Both the position numbers and the translations under genes were made by a program. Positions 32,465 through 39,873 of a stretch of 50,299 nt of DNA are shown piece after piece. How positions within the stretch are numbered: position 1 is the first letter of the stretch; each line of letters begins with the position of its first letter. Below the pieces are notes generated by a model, which made no database searches, had not been told where the DNA came from, and saw only the letters and a list, made by a program, of their open reading frames with translations. The stretch spans positions 1 through 50,299 of the IMG/VR virus record IMGVR_UViG_3300031669_008154; one strand, written 5' to 3'. This DNA is from a virus.

Positions 32465-32500
32465 TGCCTACAGCTTCTCTGAAAGCCGCCTAAACTATAC
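32465..32500 (-). repeat. 36-bp inverted repeat, right arm
   Basis: Reverse complement starts GTATAGTTTAGGCGGC and pairs with 32080-32115 with four mismatches. It ends just upstream of the ribosome site of the enclosed gene. Confidence 0.85.
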
Positions 32501-32514
32501 GCATACCTGCCGCC

Positions 32515-33249
32515 CTAGTCACCGTGTATGAGACTCAACAAAAAATTGAAATCACACATTTCGCCCTTTAGCCACTCGCCATTCACGTTGGGGTTATGAC
32601 GACAGTCCTTGATGAAAGCCGAGAATTCGGTACCCTCGTCGGTGTCCTCACGGTGCATGGTGATGTTGACCTGTACATTGTACTCCATGTCGCTCATCCC
32701 CGAGGGTTCATATTCGCTGGTCCGCGCGTTCTGGATATACTTGGGCTTCATCTTGTGAATGAATACGGCATTCATCGGAGAGTCGTAGGCCAACCTGAGA
32801 ATCTCTCGGTATTCGTTGTTAACCTCGGTGTAGTGTTGAGGCATCACCTGGGTTAGCTTCCCGAACTTGGCCAAACGGGCTAGTTCGTAGGCCTCAGAAT
32901 CTGTGTCTGTAATAACGGTTCCGGCACCGACCTTGAACACCTTCTCATAGATCTTCTTAAGGTTCTCCCACATGGGGACATAGATTTCCTTGGACGCGGT
33001 TCTAGGTACGCGGACATCGTACAGATATATCCTCTTGCCCTCGGCTTGAAACTTGTCCACGACACCCTCCGTCCCGATATCGATGTTGACAAAGAATATC
33101 GGGTCCGGTGCAGTGAGTGCGAAGTGCGTCTTTCCCGTCTTGGGTAGACCGTTCACCGACGCAACTAGGCGGTAGGGGCGCTCCTGCACGTCATCGCTGA
33201 ACCCCATAGTCTCCAGCTCTTTTACTATTTGCTCATTGACTTTCGGCAT
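32515..33249 (-). CDS. Sak4-like P-loop ATPase (recombination), 244 aa
   Basis: Start chosen at 33249 with AAAGGAGG; an in-frame ATG at 33333 overlapping the previous stop is possible (272 aa). Walker A GLPKTGKT is at residues 34-41, with a Walker B-like strand GTVITDTDS. This is the AAA_24/Sak4 layout seen in phage single-strand annealing ATPases, which work with an SSB. A good candidate partner is the 250-aa SSB-like protein at 38520. RecA-core fold is inferred from the motifs. Confidence 0.8.
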   Translation of the reverse strand: MPKVNEQIVKELETMGFSDDVQERPYRLVASVNGLPKTGKTHFALTAPDPIFFVNIDIGTEGVVDKFQAEGKRIYLYDVRVPRTASKEIYVPMWENLKKIYEKVFKVGAGTVITDTDSEAYELARLAKFGKLTQVMPQHYTEVNNEYREILRLAYDSPMNAVFIHKMKPKYIQNARTSEYEPSGMSDMEYNVQVNITMHREDTDEGTEFSAFIKDCRHNPNVNGEWLKGEMCDFNFLLSLIHGD

Positions 33250-33329
33250 ATTGTTCCTCCTTTGCTCTTCAATTTCTGCGGTATGGGTCAGGTGCCAGTC
33301 CTCCAAAGCTTCCGCTTCGCTTACTTGGT

Positions 33330-33632
33330 TCATTTGTTGGCTAACTCCAGTAGCACGTCGGCGTGGCAGGGTAATGGGGCACACCAGCAAACCAAATCCT
33401 TTCCTCTAAGTTCGTTCAGGTCAAGAATAACCTTTCCATTCTCGTCCTTTGCTGTGAGCATCATCAGTAGCGCATTTCTATAGAATCTCACAACCTCTTC
33501 TCGTGTAAGGGAATGCTTATCTTCGGGATGTTGTTCTCCTACCCGCCAAGGATTTCCCCACTTGCTTGGTCTGCCCACGTAGACCGCGTCGGGCGGTATA
33601 GCATCTGTCCTTTTGTTCAACACCAGCGGCAT
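33330..33632 (-). CDS. DUF4326-type protein, 100 aa
   Basis: It has the DUF4326 signature: VYVGRPSKWGNPW near the N terminus and LRGKDLVCWCAPLPCHAD near the end. Members occur across phages and bacteria; the biochemical role is unknown. GGAGGAAC precedes the ATG and the stop overlaps a possible start of the ATPase gene. Confidence 0.85.
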   Translation of the reverse strand: MPLVLNKRTDAIPPDAVYVGRPSKWGNPWRVGEQHPEDKHSLTREEVVRFYRNALLMMLTAKDENGKVILDLNELRGKDLVCWCAPLPCHADVLLELANK

Positions 33633-33647
33633 ATTGTTCCTCCTTGT

Positions 33648-33974
33648 CTAATTCTGTCTCCCTCCCACGGAAGACTGTATCCTGATAAATTCCTCGGCAT
33701 ACTCGGTTGTCTTATTGACCAGCCTGTTCAGGAGTTCGTAGGTTCGTCTACGGTAGTACGCTATCTTGTCTCGATATTGCCGCACCTCCATGCTTACATC
33801 TTCCTCTAGCGTGGCTTCAGCGTACACCACCAAGGTGTACTCTAGACTGCAATGTCGGCACACCTTGGTTCTCGTGTTGAACCTTCCTCCCCAGCCTGAA
33901 ATCTCAGGGTGGTTGGTTTTCCCACAATGGGGACATTTAACCGCTGGCATGAAGTTGTGGTCGCTACTCGTCAT
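33648..33974 (-). CDS. Zinc-ribbon plus helical protein, 108 aa
   Basis: CPHCGK and CRHCSLEY form a Cys4 ribbon in the first half; the second half is a charged helix pair. It overlaps the nuclease gene upstream by 11 nt. Nucleic-acid binding is likely. Confidence 0.6.
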   Translation of the reverse strand: MTSSDHNFMPAVKCPHCGKTNHPEISGWGGRFNTRTKVCRHCSLEYTLVVYAEATLEEDVSMEVRQYRDKIAYYRRRTYELLNRLVNKTTEYAEEFIRIQSSVGGRQN

Positions 33975-34587
33975 CGCTCTCCCCTGTAGGGCTTATCCCC
34001 TGACTTTCTAGATATTTCTTTGTGTTCACAATCCCCTGCCAGTTCTCCTCGATGCTCGCCTTGGTAAGACGAAGCCACCGCATTGTGGCCTGTATCATCG
34101 GTGGAGCAGAGGATAAGTGACCAGACACATAGCATACGGTCTCAAGTCCAGCCAAGTGGCAATAGGCGCGGATTTGGCGCAGGTGGTCAAGCGGTATCTC
34201 CTGGTTTAGCGTGAACCGCAACTTACACTCGTACACCGCACCATCTTTGGCCAGCAATAACCCGTCCAGAGACCCGCAAATGTCGTCCTCGTCGAGTATG
34301 ACATCGGGCTGGAAATATCCTCCCAGCTCCCGCTTCGCATAGTCGGTCATATAGTTGTCCATAGCGGTTTCCCAGATGCGACCAAGTGCCGCGATGCTGG
34401 GCATGGACGCGGGTCCACTGTCGGAATACTCCACTTTACCCTTGATGATGGACTTTCCCGCTTTCAATAGACTGGATACATGCCATAAGGCTGTGCTACG
34501 CGGCTGGGGCGGATCGCGTTGAATGCCAATCTCGCACAGGTCGGCTACGCACTCCAAGTTGATGGATTTCTGGTAGAGTATCTCCAT
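33964..34587 (-). CDS. PD-(D/E)xK nuclease, RecB/Cas4-like core, 207 aa
   Basis: Active-site pattern: GSLDGLL (Asp108), YECK (Glu120, Lys122), then HLRQIRAY (Gln138, Tyr142). This is the RecB-type exonuclease core seen in phage exonucleases and Cas4. Unlike the Cas4-like protein at 46947 it lacks the C-terminal Cys cluster. With the Sak4-like ATPase it may form an exonuclease plus annealing recombination pair. Confidence 0.85.
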   Translation of the reverse strand: MEILYQKSINLECVADLCEIGIQRDPPQPRSTALWHVSSLLKAGKSIIKGKVEYSDSGPASMPSIAALGRIWETAMDNYMTDYAKRELGGYFQPDVILDEDDICGSLDGLLLAKDGAVYECKLRFTLNQEIPLDHLRQIRAYCHLAGLETVCYVSGHLSSAPPMIQATMRWLRLTKASIEENWQGIVNTKKYLESQGISPTGESDDE

Positions 34588-34593
34588 TGTCGG

Positions 34594-34983
34594 CTAACCC
34601 TCTCCCTTTCTTGTTTTATCGATTGCCCAAAAGAGAGCATCTTGAATAGATATTGGCGCAGGTCTCGGAGTCCAAAATTCCTTTAACCACAAGCCAAAAA
34701 GTAGTGTCATAGCCTCTTCATTAGTTCGTTGGCTTGTATTACCAATTAACTCAACGGCCTCTGGCACAGCCCACTTAAAGAGATTGCCAAGAGCCTCTAT
34801 GCCTGTTAGCTTCGGCAGTTCCTTATGCCTACTACCATCAGGATATATCCAGTGGTCATAAACTGCCCAGTAATCTTGTTCCCCTCCAAAGCGAGGGCTT
34901 TCTTTTCTAGGAACAAATTGAAATCCAAGCTTCTCCCAGAATTCCTTTGTTTGTTCTGGTGTCAGTTCCACTCTATCTCCCAT
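34594..34983 (-). CDS. Hypothetical protein, 129 aa, AT-rich
   Basis: First part contains FWEKLGFQFV and DYWAVYDHWIYPDGSRH, a pattern I know from small phage proteins of unknown function. AT-rich codon use differs from the flanking genes. It overlaps the next gene by 11 nt. Confidence 0.6.
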   Translation of the reverse strand: MGDRVELTPEQTKEFWEKLGFQFVPRKESPRFGGEQDYWAVYDHWIYPDGSRHKELPKLTGIEALGNLFKWAVPEAVELIGNTSQRTNEEAMTLLFGLWLKEFWTPRPAPISIQDALFWAIDKTRKGEG

Positions 34984-35371
34984 TCTCCAAGCTGGACTTA
35001 CTACTGGACCTTACTGCTTGTCTTGTTTCATTCCTAAACTCAAGCAATTCAATAATGTCATTTATCCCCCAATCGGGATGGACTCGCTTGGCATCCTTAA
35101 TACATTTAAGAATATTCTCGGCCTCCTCATCCATGCGGAGTTTCCCTTTTTCGTAAAGCTCAATCCATTCCTTTAGTGTCTTGCTCCCTACTTTAAGAGA
35201 CAGGATTTGACCAACAACTTCATTCATCGCCTTAGCATGTAAGTCTGTTGTTTCCATGAACTTAGGATTACCGAGTTCCCGCTGTTTGTCCTCTACTAAT
35301 TCAGCAAATCGGTGGTCGTAATAATCTATGGCTTCTTCTATCCCTTTCCCTACTCCTTCACATTCGTTCAT
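34973..35371 (-). CDS. Hypothetical helical protein, 132 aa, AT-rich
   Basis: Start chosen at 35371, close behind GGAGGG. All-helical and charged, no motif recognised. Same AT-rich codon pattern as the gene downstream, so the pair may have arrived together. Confidence 0.55.
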   Translation of the reverse strand: MNECEGVGKGIEEAIDYYDHRFAELVEDKQRELGNPKFMETTDLHAKAMNEVVGQILSLKVGSKTLKEWIELYEKGKLRMDEEAENILKCIKDAKRVHPDWGINDIIELLEFRNETRQAVRSSSKSSLENGR

Positions 35372-35381
35372 ATTCCCTCCG

Positions 35382-36614
35382 TCAATCCAAATCCAACGCG
35401 TCGCCACCGCCCTCAAGGCCAAGGTCTCCCCCAGCTCTGGCTAGTATGTCCACTCCCTCTCGTTTTGCTCTCCAGCGCTTGTAGAAAATGTATCCACCAA
35501 AACCACCACCGATGATGAGTATCCCGATAAGGAATACCTTCCAGGCGGGTTGACCACGGGATTTCCCAGTACCGGAAACGGTGAAAGATACACTGGGCGT
35601 GTCGGAATCGTTGCTGGTGACGGTAAACGTGGCGCTCACCTCACCGACGGCTGTAGGGGCAAACCGCACCGTGATTATAGCCGAACTCGCAGAGCCGATG
35701 GTGAATGGTGCCGTGGGACCGACACAGGTAAAGTCCGCACTGCCGAAGCCACGCACTACGCTACTGACTACTAGGGGAGCATCGCCGTCATTGTAAATGG
35801 CAATAGTTTTGTCTAGAGTGCTATCAACAAGTATCTCACCGAAAGCGATGGCACCAATAGGCTGGCGGATATTGGGGGCAGTGGTATCACCACCATTGTC
35901 ATCGTCGTCTTCAACCCAGGTAAGTCCAAGAACGCCAGACACGTCCATGTTCCCTACTTTACAACGTACCTCGGACGTACCAGCGTTGATGCAGGTCGCC
36001 GTAGCGTGAGCCTGACCACTTATGTCGGTGGTAAAGCCGAGCGAGGAAAGTGTAGCAGTTCCGCTCAACACGGACCAGGTAACCGAGATATCAGGCAAGG
36101 GCGTGTTCACGGAATCGTACACAGTGGCAGTCAGGTCGTACGAATCGCCAACTACCAGTCCTGATTGGGCGGAGACCAATGTCACATGGTGCGGAATCCC
36201 GGTCTCCGGCGGCTCAGGCTCTATCTCACTCGCTGATATCGTCATATTGACGGAGAACACGCCCGGTGGAGCAGCACCACTTGCCGTGATAGTCAGGTCA
36301 AATACACAGGTGGCGTTTGAGGCCAGCACAGCCTCGTTAGGGCAGAAGCAAGCCGTGATGTCGGCACCTGAGACGCAGTCCGGTACGACCTCGGCCTCAA
36401 CGTCAAGCCCAACATCCAAGTTGTTGTGAGTGCTGACCTCAAAACATTTTGCCTCGCCGGGAAACAGAGACACGGACAGGATCCCGTCCGACCACGTGCC
36501 GTTGCCACTAACAGACACGGTTATGGCGTCGCTCGGCAAGTCGGCCAGAACACCCACCGGGGTGACCAGCGTGGCGAGCAGCACAACCGCAATTAAAACC
36601 GCTAATTTCCTCAT
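35382..36614 (-). CDS. Secreted surface protein with choice-of-anchor-D-like Ig domains, 410 aa
   Basis: Signal peptide (1-25), two or three Ig-like beta domains, then a domain typical of choice-of-anchor D/HYDIN-like folds (DKTIAIYNDGDAPLVVSSV and FTVTSNDSDTPSVSFTVSG). A single TM helix follows near 365-385, with a basic then acidic cytoplasmic tail. Type I membrane topology. Bacterial surface and virus-encoded adhesins share this design. It stands apart from the main surface module at 5-9 kb. Confidence 0.75.
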   Translation of the reverse strand: MRKLAVLIAVVLLATLVTPVGVLADLPSDAITVSVSGNGTWSDGILSVSLFPGEAKCFEVSTHNNLDVGLDVEAEVVPDCVSGADITACFCPNEAVLASNATCVFDLTITASGAAPPGVFSVNMTISASEIEPEPPETGIPHHVTLVSAQSGLVVGDSYDLTATVYDSVNTPLPDISVTWSVLSGTATLSSLGFTTDISGQAHATATCINAGTSEVRCKVGNMDVSGVLGLTWVEDDDDNGGDTTAPNIRQPIGAIAFGEILVDSTLDKTIAIYNDGDAPLVVSSVVRGFGSADFTCVGPTAPFTIGSASSAIITVRFAPTAVGEVSATFTVTSNDSDTPSVSFTVSGTGKSRGQPAWKVFLIGILIIGGGFGGYIFYKRWRAKREGVDILARAGGDLGLEGGGDALDLD

Positions 36615-36654
36615 AGCAATCTACTCCTTCCTTTGTCGTTCTTCTTCCATGTTA

Positions 36655-36852
36655 TCACTCATCAGTTCCCCTATATCTGCAGATTAGATATCCGCACCCA
36701 GACAGCAACAGCATGAGTACAATAACACCGAAAGCGGACAGTATAATCGTCGTATTTGCGACAATAGCCGCCAGGGCAAGCAGGACGATAACCGTCCAAC
36801 TTACCCAATCTGGGGTGTAACGAAACTGCTTTTGTTGTTCTTGCTCGGTCAT
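36655..36852 (-). CDS. Two-TM microprotein, 65 aa
   Basis: Polar head (TEQEQQKQFRY), two hydrophobic helices and a short basic end. Overlaps the next gene by 4 nt. Same design as the microproteins at 29-31 kb. Confidence 0.6.
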   Translation of the reverse strand: MTEQEQQKQFRYTPDWVSWTVIVLLALAAIVANTTIILSAFGVIVLMLLLSGCGYLICRYRGTDE

Positions 36853-37130
36853 TGTTTTGTCTCCTTTGTTTTGTCCTCTGTTCGCTCTTCCTCTACCTTT
36901 CTCTTGTCCTCACCGTACTTTAGGAGTCGATCCCCTGCTATAAATGCTCCTATAGCACCGGCCCAAACAAGCAACCCGGGCTTGGCTGAGCCATAATACG
37001 GATAGTGAATTACAAAGAGACCAACCACACCAAAGATCAAGAGCCCAATCGAGACCCAGAAGCACACGAGATTTACCTTATGCCAAAAGGGGTTCGGCAT
37101 CACGTGTTTCTGCTCACCTCGCTCGCTCAT
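36849..37130 (-). CDS. Two-TM microprotein with long charged tail, 93 aa
   Basis: Two hydrophobic helices joined by HYPYYGSAKPG, then about 30 Lys/Glu residues. Paired with the 65-aa gene, as the TPYWW genes are paired. The aromatic turn is again between the helices. Confidence 0.6.
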   Translation of the reverse strand: MSERGEQKHVMPNPFWHKVNLVCFWVSIGLLIFGVVGLFVIHYPYYGSAKPGLLVWAGAIGAFIAGDRLLKYGEDKRKVEEERTEDKTKETKQ

Positions 37131-37214
37131 TTGTCATAACCTCCTATAATCCTTCTCCCGTATAAGCGTTAAATCCCCGTATTGCCAAGGGTGACGGATA
37201 TCCCTCTCACGACA

Positions 37215-37748
37215 CTAGGGTGCCAGTGGTGGCGGTGATTCCCGTGTAAACCCTGTAGCCACCACAGTGTAGTCATCAGGATCAGCGGCACCGTCGACAC
37301 AGATAGTACGGACGATATACAATGGGGTGGCACTGTTAACCACTGCACCAACAGTATCGAGGTCGGCAACGTCGTAGGTCACCGTAACAGGTGCGTCGCC
37401 AGTCACAGAGCTAACAACCTTAATCAACAAGTCGGCAGATGTGGCGCTAGTAATCTTGAAATAGGTACTCCCGCACATACCAGGGTACATCCCAATAGAG
37501 GCTCCTAGTGGGTCATCGGCACCTAGCACTAGCATATGGGGATAGACTTCAGGCTCTGTGATGTACTCTGATTCCGAGGCATATCGGATAAGGATTGCCT
37601 CGTCGACCGTGATATCAGCCACCCCCTCCCACAGGACGTAGCCAGTTGTGGCGGCGACCACCCCGCCTGCAGCTATGACGGCGAGTAGCGAAATTGCCAA
37701 TACCGCCATCGGTATCCTCCCAATCCTTCCACTAAACAGCTTTTTCAT
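37215..37748 (-). CDS. Secreted protein, 177 aa
   Basis: Signal peptide with basic head and VVAA end (about 1-33), then a beta-rich domain with two Cys (MCGSTYF, TICVDG) that could form a disulfide, and a Pro-rich end. No C-terminal TM, so it may be released or assembled in a surface layer. The start has AAGGAGGAAC. Confidence 0.65.
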   Translation of the reverse strand: MKKLFSGRIGRIPMAVLAISLLAVIAAGGVVAATTGYVLWEGVADITVDEAILIRYASESEYITEPEVYPHMLVLGADDPLGASIGMYPGMCGSTYFKITSATSADLLIKVVSSVTGDAPVTVTYDVADLDTVGAVVNSATPLYIVRTICVDGAADPDDYTVVATGFTRESPPPLAP

Positions 37749-37915
37749 AAATGTTCCTCCTTATTATATATTGAGCCACTAATATTTTGGCCCTATCGAC
37801 AACCTTAAGTCAAGTTGTACTTTTCACTACTACCCGGTGCAGGCAGGGGAGACTTGACTTGCTCCCCCGCCCACAAAAGGAAGAAAGGAGGTAGAATAGT
37901 GAAAAAGGTCAGTAG

Positions 37916-38065
37916 TCATTTTATCAGCGGTCCCTTCACAGGCTCTGGGTTGCATACTATAACGACCTTGCAGCTTGGGTTGGTACACCGCTGTTTTTTA
38001 GGGGTACCGATTTGGTGCAAAGGTGCTCCACACTCCGGGCACCGGTACATCTTCTTGTCCTTCAT
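37916..38065 (-). CDS. Zinc-ribbon microprotein, 49 aa
   Basis: ATG at 38065 two codons before the 44-aa gene's end. CPECGAPLHQIGTPKKQRC with CTNPSCK completes a Cys4 ribbon. Coding on this strand is favoured over the plus-strand frame because of the ribbon and the operon spacing. Confidence 0.65.
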   Translation of the reverse strand: MKDKKMYRCPECGAPLHQIGTPKKQRCTNPSCKVVIVCNPEPVKGPLIK

Positions 38066-38068
38066 TTC

Positions 38069-38203
38069 TTATGCCACCTCCTCACCTGCGTCAAGCAGAC
38101 ACTTGAGCATCAGCTTCTTTATCTCCTCCTTACCCCATCCCGTTTTCTGCTCTAGACGCACCAGTAGTAGTTTCCAAGCAATCAGATATATGTTCTTACT
38201 CAT
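38069..38203 (-). CDS. Duplicated 44-aa helical microprotein, copy B
   Basis: ATG at 38203. It contains NIYLIAWKLLLVRLEQKTGW and KKLMLKCLLDAGEE, almost the same protein as 18694-18837. Many silent differences between the copies show that the peptide is under selection. Function unknown. Confidence 0.7.
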   Translation of the reverse strand: MSKNIYLIAWKLLLVRLEQKTGWGKEEIKKLMLKCLLDAGEEVA

Positions 38204-38215
38204 CGCTAATCTCCC

Positions 38216-38449
38216 CTAACCGTGGAGCGGAATATCAGGTTTCACTTTCAACAGAACCTGCACGAAACGACCCTCCGAGTCACGCTCCACCAGCAAGCCC
38301 TGCTTGAGTACAATCTCAGCCACCAAGTGAATAGGCACCGCAACAAAGTCTGCCAGTCCTGTATTCCGTGCCGAGAAAAGGACAGCACCACTCTCGGTAA
38401 TCCTTTCAACCTCCCAAGCGGGACTCTTAATCCTAATCTGATAGCTCAT
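38216..38449 (-). CDS. Small beta-rich hypothetical protein, 77 aa
   Basis: Beta-rich, acidic-basic mix (VLFSARNTGLADFVAVPIHL), no motif. Precedes the duplicated microprotein by 12 nt. Confidence 0.55.
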   Translation of the reverse strand: MSYQIRIKSPAWEVERITESGAVLFSARNTGLADFVAVPIHLVAEIVLKQGLLVERDSEGRFVQVLLKVKPDIPLHG

Positions 38450-38519
38450 TTCTTAGCCACCTCGTCTCTGCCCTCCAACCCACGCTGAAGGGCAGAATGA
38501 ACCGGTTAAGAGGCAGGTG

Positions 38520-39272
38520 CTACTCCGCAGCAGTAATCTTACCGGAGTCGTCTACCACGTAGCCGTACTCGGCAAGCTGCTCGGCGGTGAGCTTGAAGGC
38601 CAGGGTCGCAACCTTGGCTTTCTTCTGTTTGATGGCAGCAGAGGCAATAGCCTTACGCTCCACGCCATCAGGATTGTCCCCCAACAGTCCGGATAGTACC
38701 CCCATAGCCTCGGAGACCAGCTCCTCATCGGAAGCCTCGGCCTTTCTGCCAGCCGCCTTGCCGCCCTTGCCTGGCATCTTGATAATCTCGTCAGGGACAG
38801 CCAAGATGCGAGGGCCACGACCAGAAGCCTCCCGGGCAGCGGCGATACCAAGACCAGCACGCTTCGGCTCAGGAACGCCGATGTTGTGAGTGATCATCCC
38901 GTCCAGAACAGAGATGTCGTCGCCAAGGAAGTCATCGGGCAAGCCAGCGTCTTCCAGAGCCTTCATCAGGACAAAGAAGTTGGACGACTTGTTCAGGGCG
39001 GAGCCGTCGCCTACAAGGACAAGCGACTTGCCGTCCACCGACGGCGTTACGCGAGACGGGTCACCGACGCTGTAGTTCTGCGTGTACTCCTCGCCGCCTT
39101 CGCTCGCGAAGATAATGCGGGCAGCAGTGGTGGTAGCCACCTTCTCACCAGACTTCTTCACGTAGTCGAAGAAGGTGAAACGGCTCTCCTTCCAAGCATA
39201 GTTGCCGTCTATCGGCATGGGTAGTGCATCGACAAAGTCAGATGCTCTCAGTGATGCTCTTTTTTCAACCAT
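38520..39272 (-). CDS. Probable phage-type ssDNA-binding protein, 250 aa
   Basis: The first 125 residues follow a pattern common in phage proteins next to replication genes: WKESRFTFFDY, then EEYTQNYSVGDPSRVTPSVD, and ALNKSSNFFVLMKALEDAGL. The second part is a Lys/Ala-rich linker (GKGGKAAGRKAEA) and a helical domain. Its assignment as SSB is from context and pattern, not from a named domain. It fits as partner of the Sak4-like ATPase. Confidence 0.6.
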   Translation of the reverse strand: MVEKRASLRASDFVDALPMPIDGNYAWKESRFTFFDYVKKSGEKVATTTAARIIFASEGGEEYTQNYSVGDPSRVTPSVDGKSLVLVGDGSALNKSSNFFVLMKALEDAGLPDDFLGDDISVLDGMITHNIGVPEPKRAGLGIAAAREASGRGPRILAVPDEIIKMPGKGGKAAGRKAEASDEELVSEAMGVLSGLLGDNPDGVERKAIASAAIKQKKAKVATLAFKLTAEQLAEYGYVVDDSGKITAAE

Positions 39273-39296
39273 TGTTTTTTGTTTTCCTCCTTAAGT

Positions 39297-39482
39297 TTAT
39301 TTTGTTTTTGCGGACTTTTCTCCTCGACGCCCGTTGTCCGCTACGGGTTCACCAAACTGCTGGTTCAGGGAACCTTTCACAAGATCGGTAACGAAGCCCT
39401 TGACAGTTGTTCTCTTCTTCAAGGCTGTCATCTTGAGATCGGCTACCTCGTCAGCAGTCAGGTCGAGACTCACGTGGTACAC
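39297..39482 (-). CDS. Small RHH-like protein, 61 aa
   Basis: N-terminal strand (MYHVSLDLT) followed by two helices (DEVADLKMTALKKR, TVKGFVTDLVKGSL), the ribbon-helix-helix layout, and a basic tail. It could repress the promoter directly upstream at 39581. First gene of this short operon. Confidence 0.6.
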   Translation of the reverse strand: MYHVSLDLTADEVADLKMTALKKRTTVKGFVTDLVKGSLNQQFGEPVADNGRRGEKSAKTK

Positions 39483-39552
39483 ATTCCAAGCCCTCCTTTT
39501 TTATAAGATTTTTCCAAAATCGACCTGTTTCCCAACTCACACACGATAAACA

Positions 39553-39581
39553 AGTATATCATATCTTGAAGTATTTGTCAA
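39553..39581 (-). promoter_or_regulatory. Sigma-70 promoter
   Basis: TTGACA (39581-39576), 17 bp, TATACT (39558-39553) on the minus strand. Lacks the G-tract seen at most other promoters here. Drives the RHH and SSB-like genes. Confidence 0.8.
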
Positions 39582-39594
39582 ATTTCCTCTCAAA

Positions 39595-39858
39595 CTAACG
39601 GGTCAGCCCAGCCTTGACGGCACATTTTTTGCACAATGGATACTGCAGGTACTCGCCACAGACCGAGGATAGAGGCTGCGAGTGTAACTCCATCGGAAGC
39701 CACCACAGATTTGGGTCTACCTTCCAAATGCCACATAGGCTCACAACAGTCCCATCAGGCCCCCGAAGCAAGGTACCCCTGTCAGGTACAAAGTAATGCT
39801 GGGATCTACCCTTATGAGGGTGTCCCCAGCCACTGAGAAGCTTCTTCAATCTCGTCAT
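39595..39858 (-). CDS. Hypothetical protein with C-terminal Cys motif, 87 aa
   Basis: Basic head, then FVPDRGTLLRGPDGTVVSLC and a C-terminal CGEYLQYPLCKKCAVK that may bind zinc. It follows the helicase by 15 nt in the same operon. Confidence 0.55.
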   Translation of the reverse strand: MTRLKKLLSGWGHPHKGRSQHYFVPDRGTLLRGPDGTVVSLCGIWKVDPNLWWLPMELHSQPLSSVCGEYLQYPLCKKCAVKAGLTR

Positions 39859-39873
39859 TAGACAATCTCCTTT

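Noticed and set aside
37845-37880. Inverted repeat GGGGAG/CTCCCC as terminator or promoter (contains TTGACT)
   Set aside because: No T-run follows on either strand and no -10 box is at the right distance.
37815-38219. Plus-strand frame of 134 aa with a good AAAGGAGG site before a GTG at 37901
   Set aside because: The opposite strand codes for a zinc ribbon and a microprotein with a near-identical copy elsewhere; the plus-strand product has no pattern.
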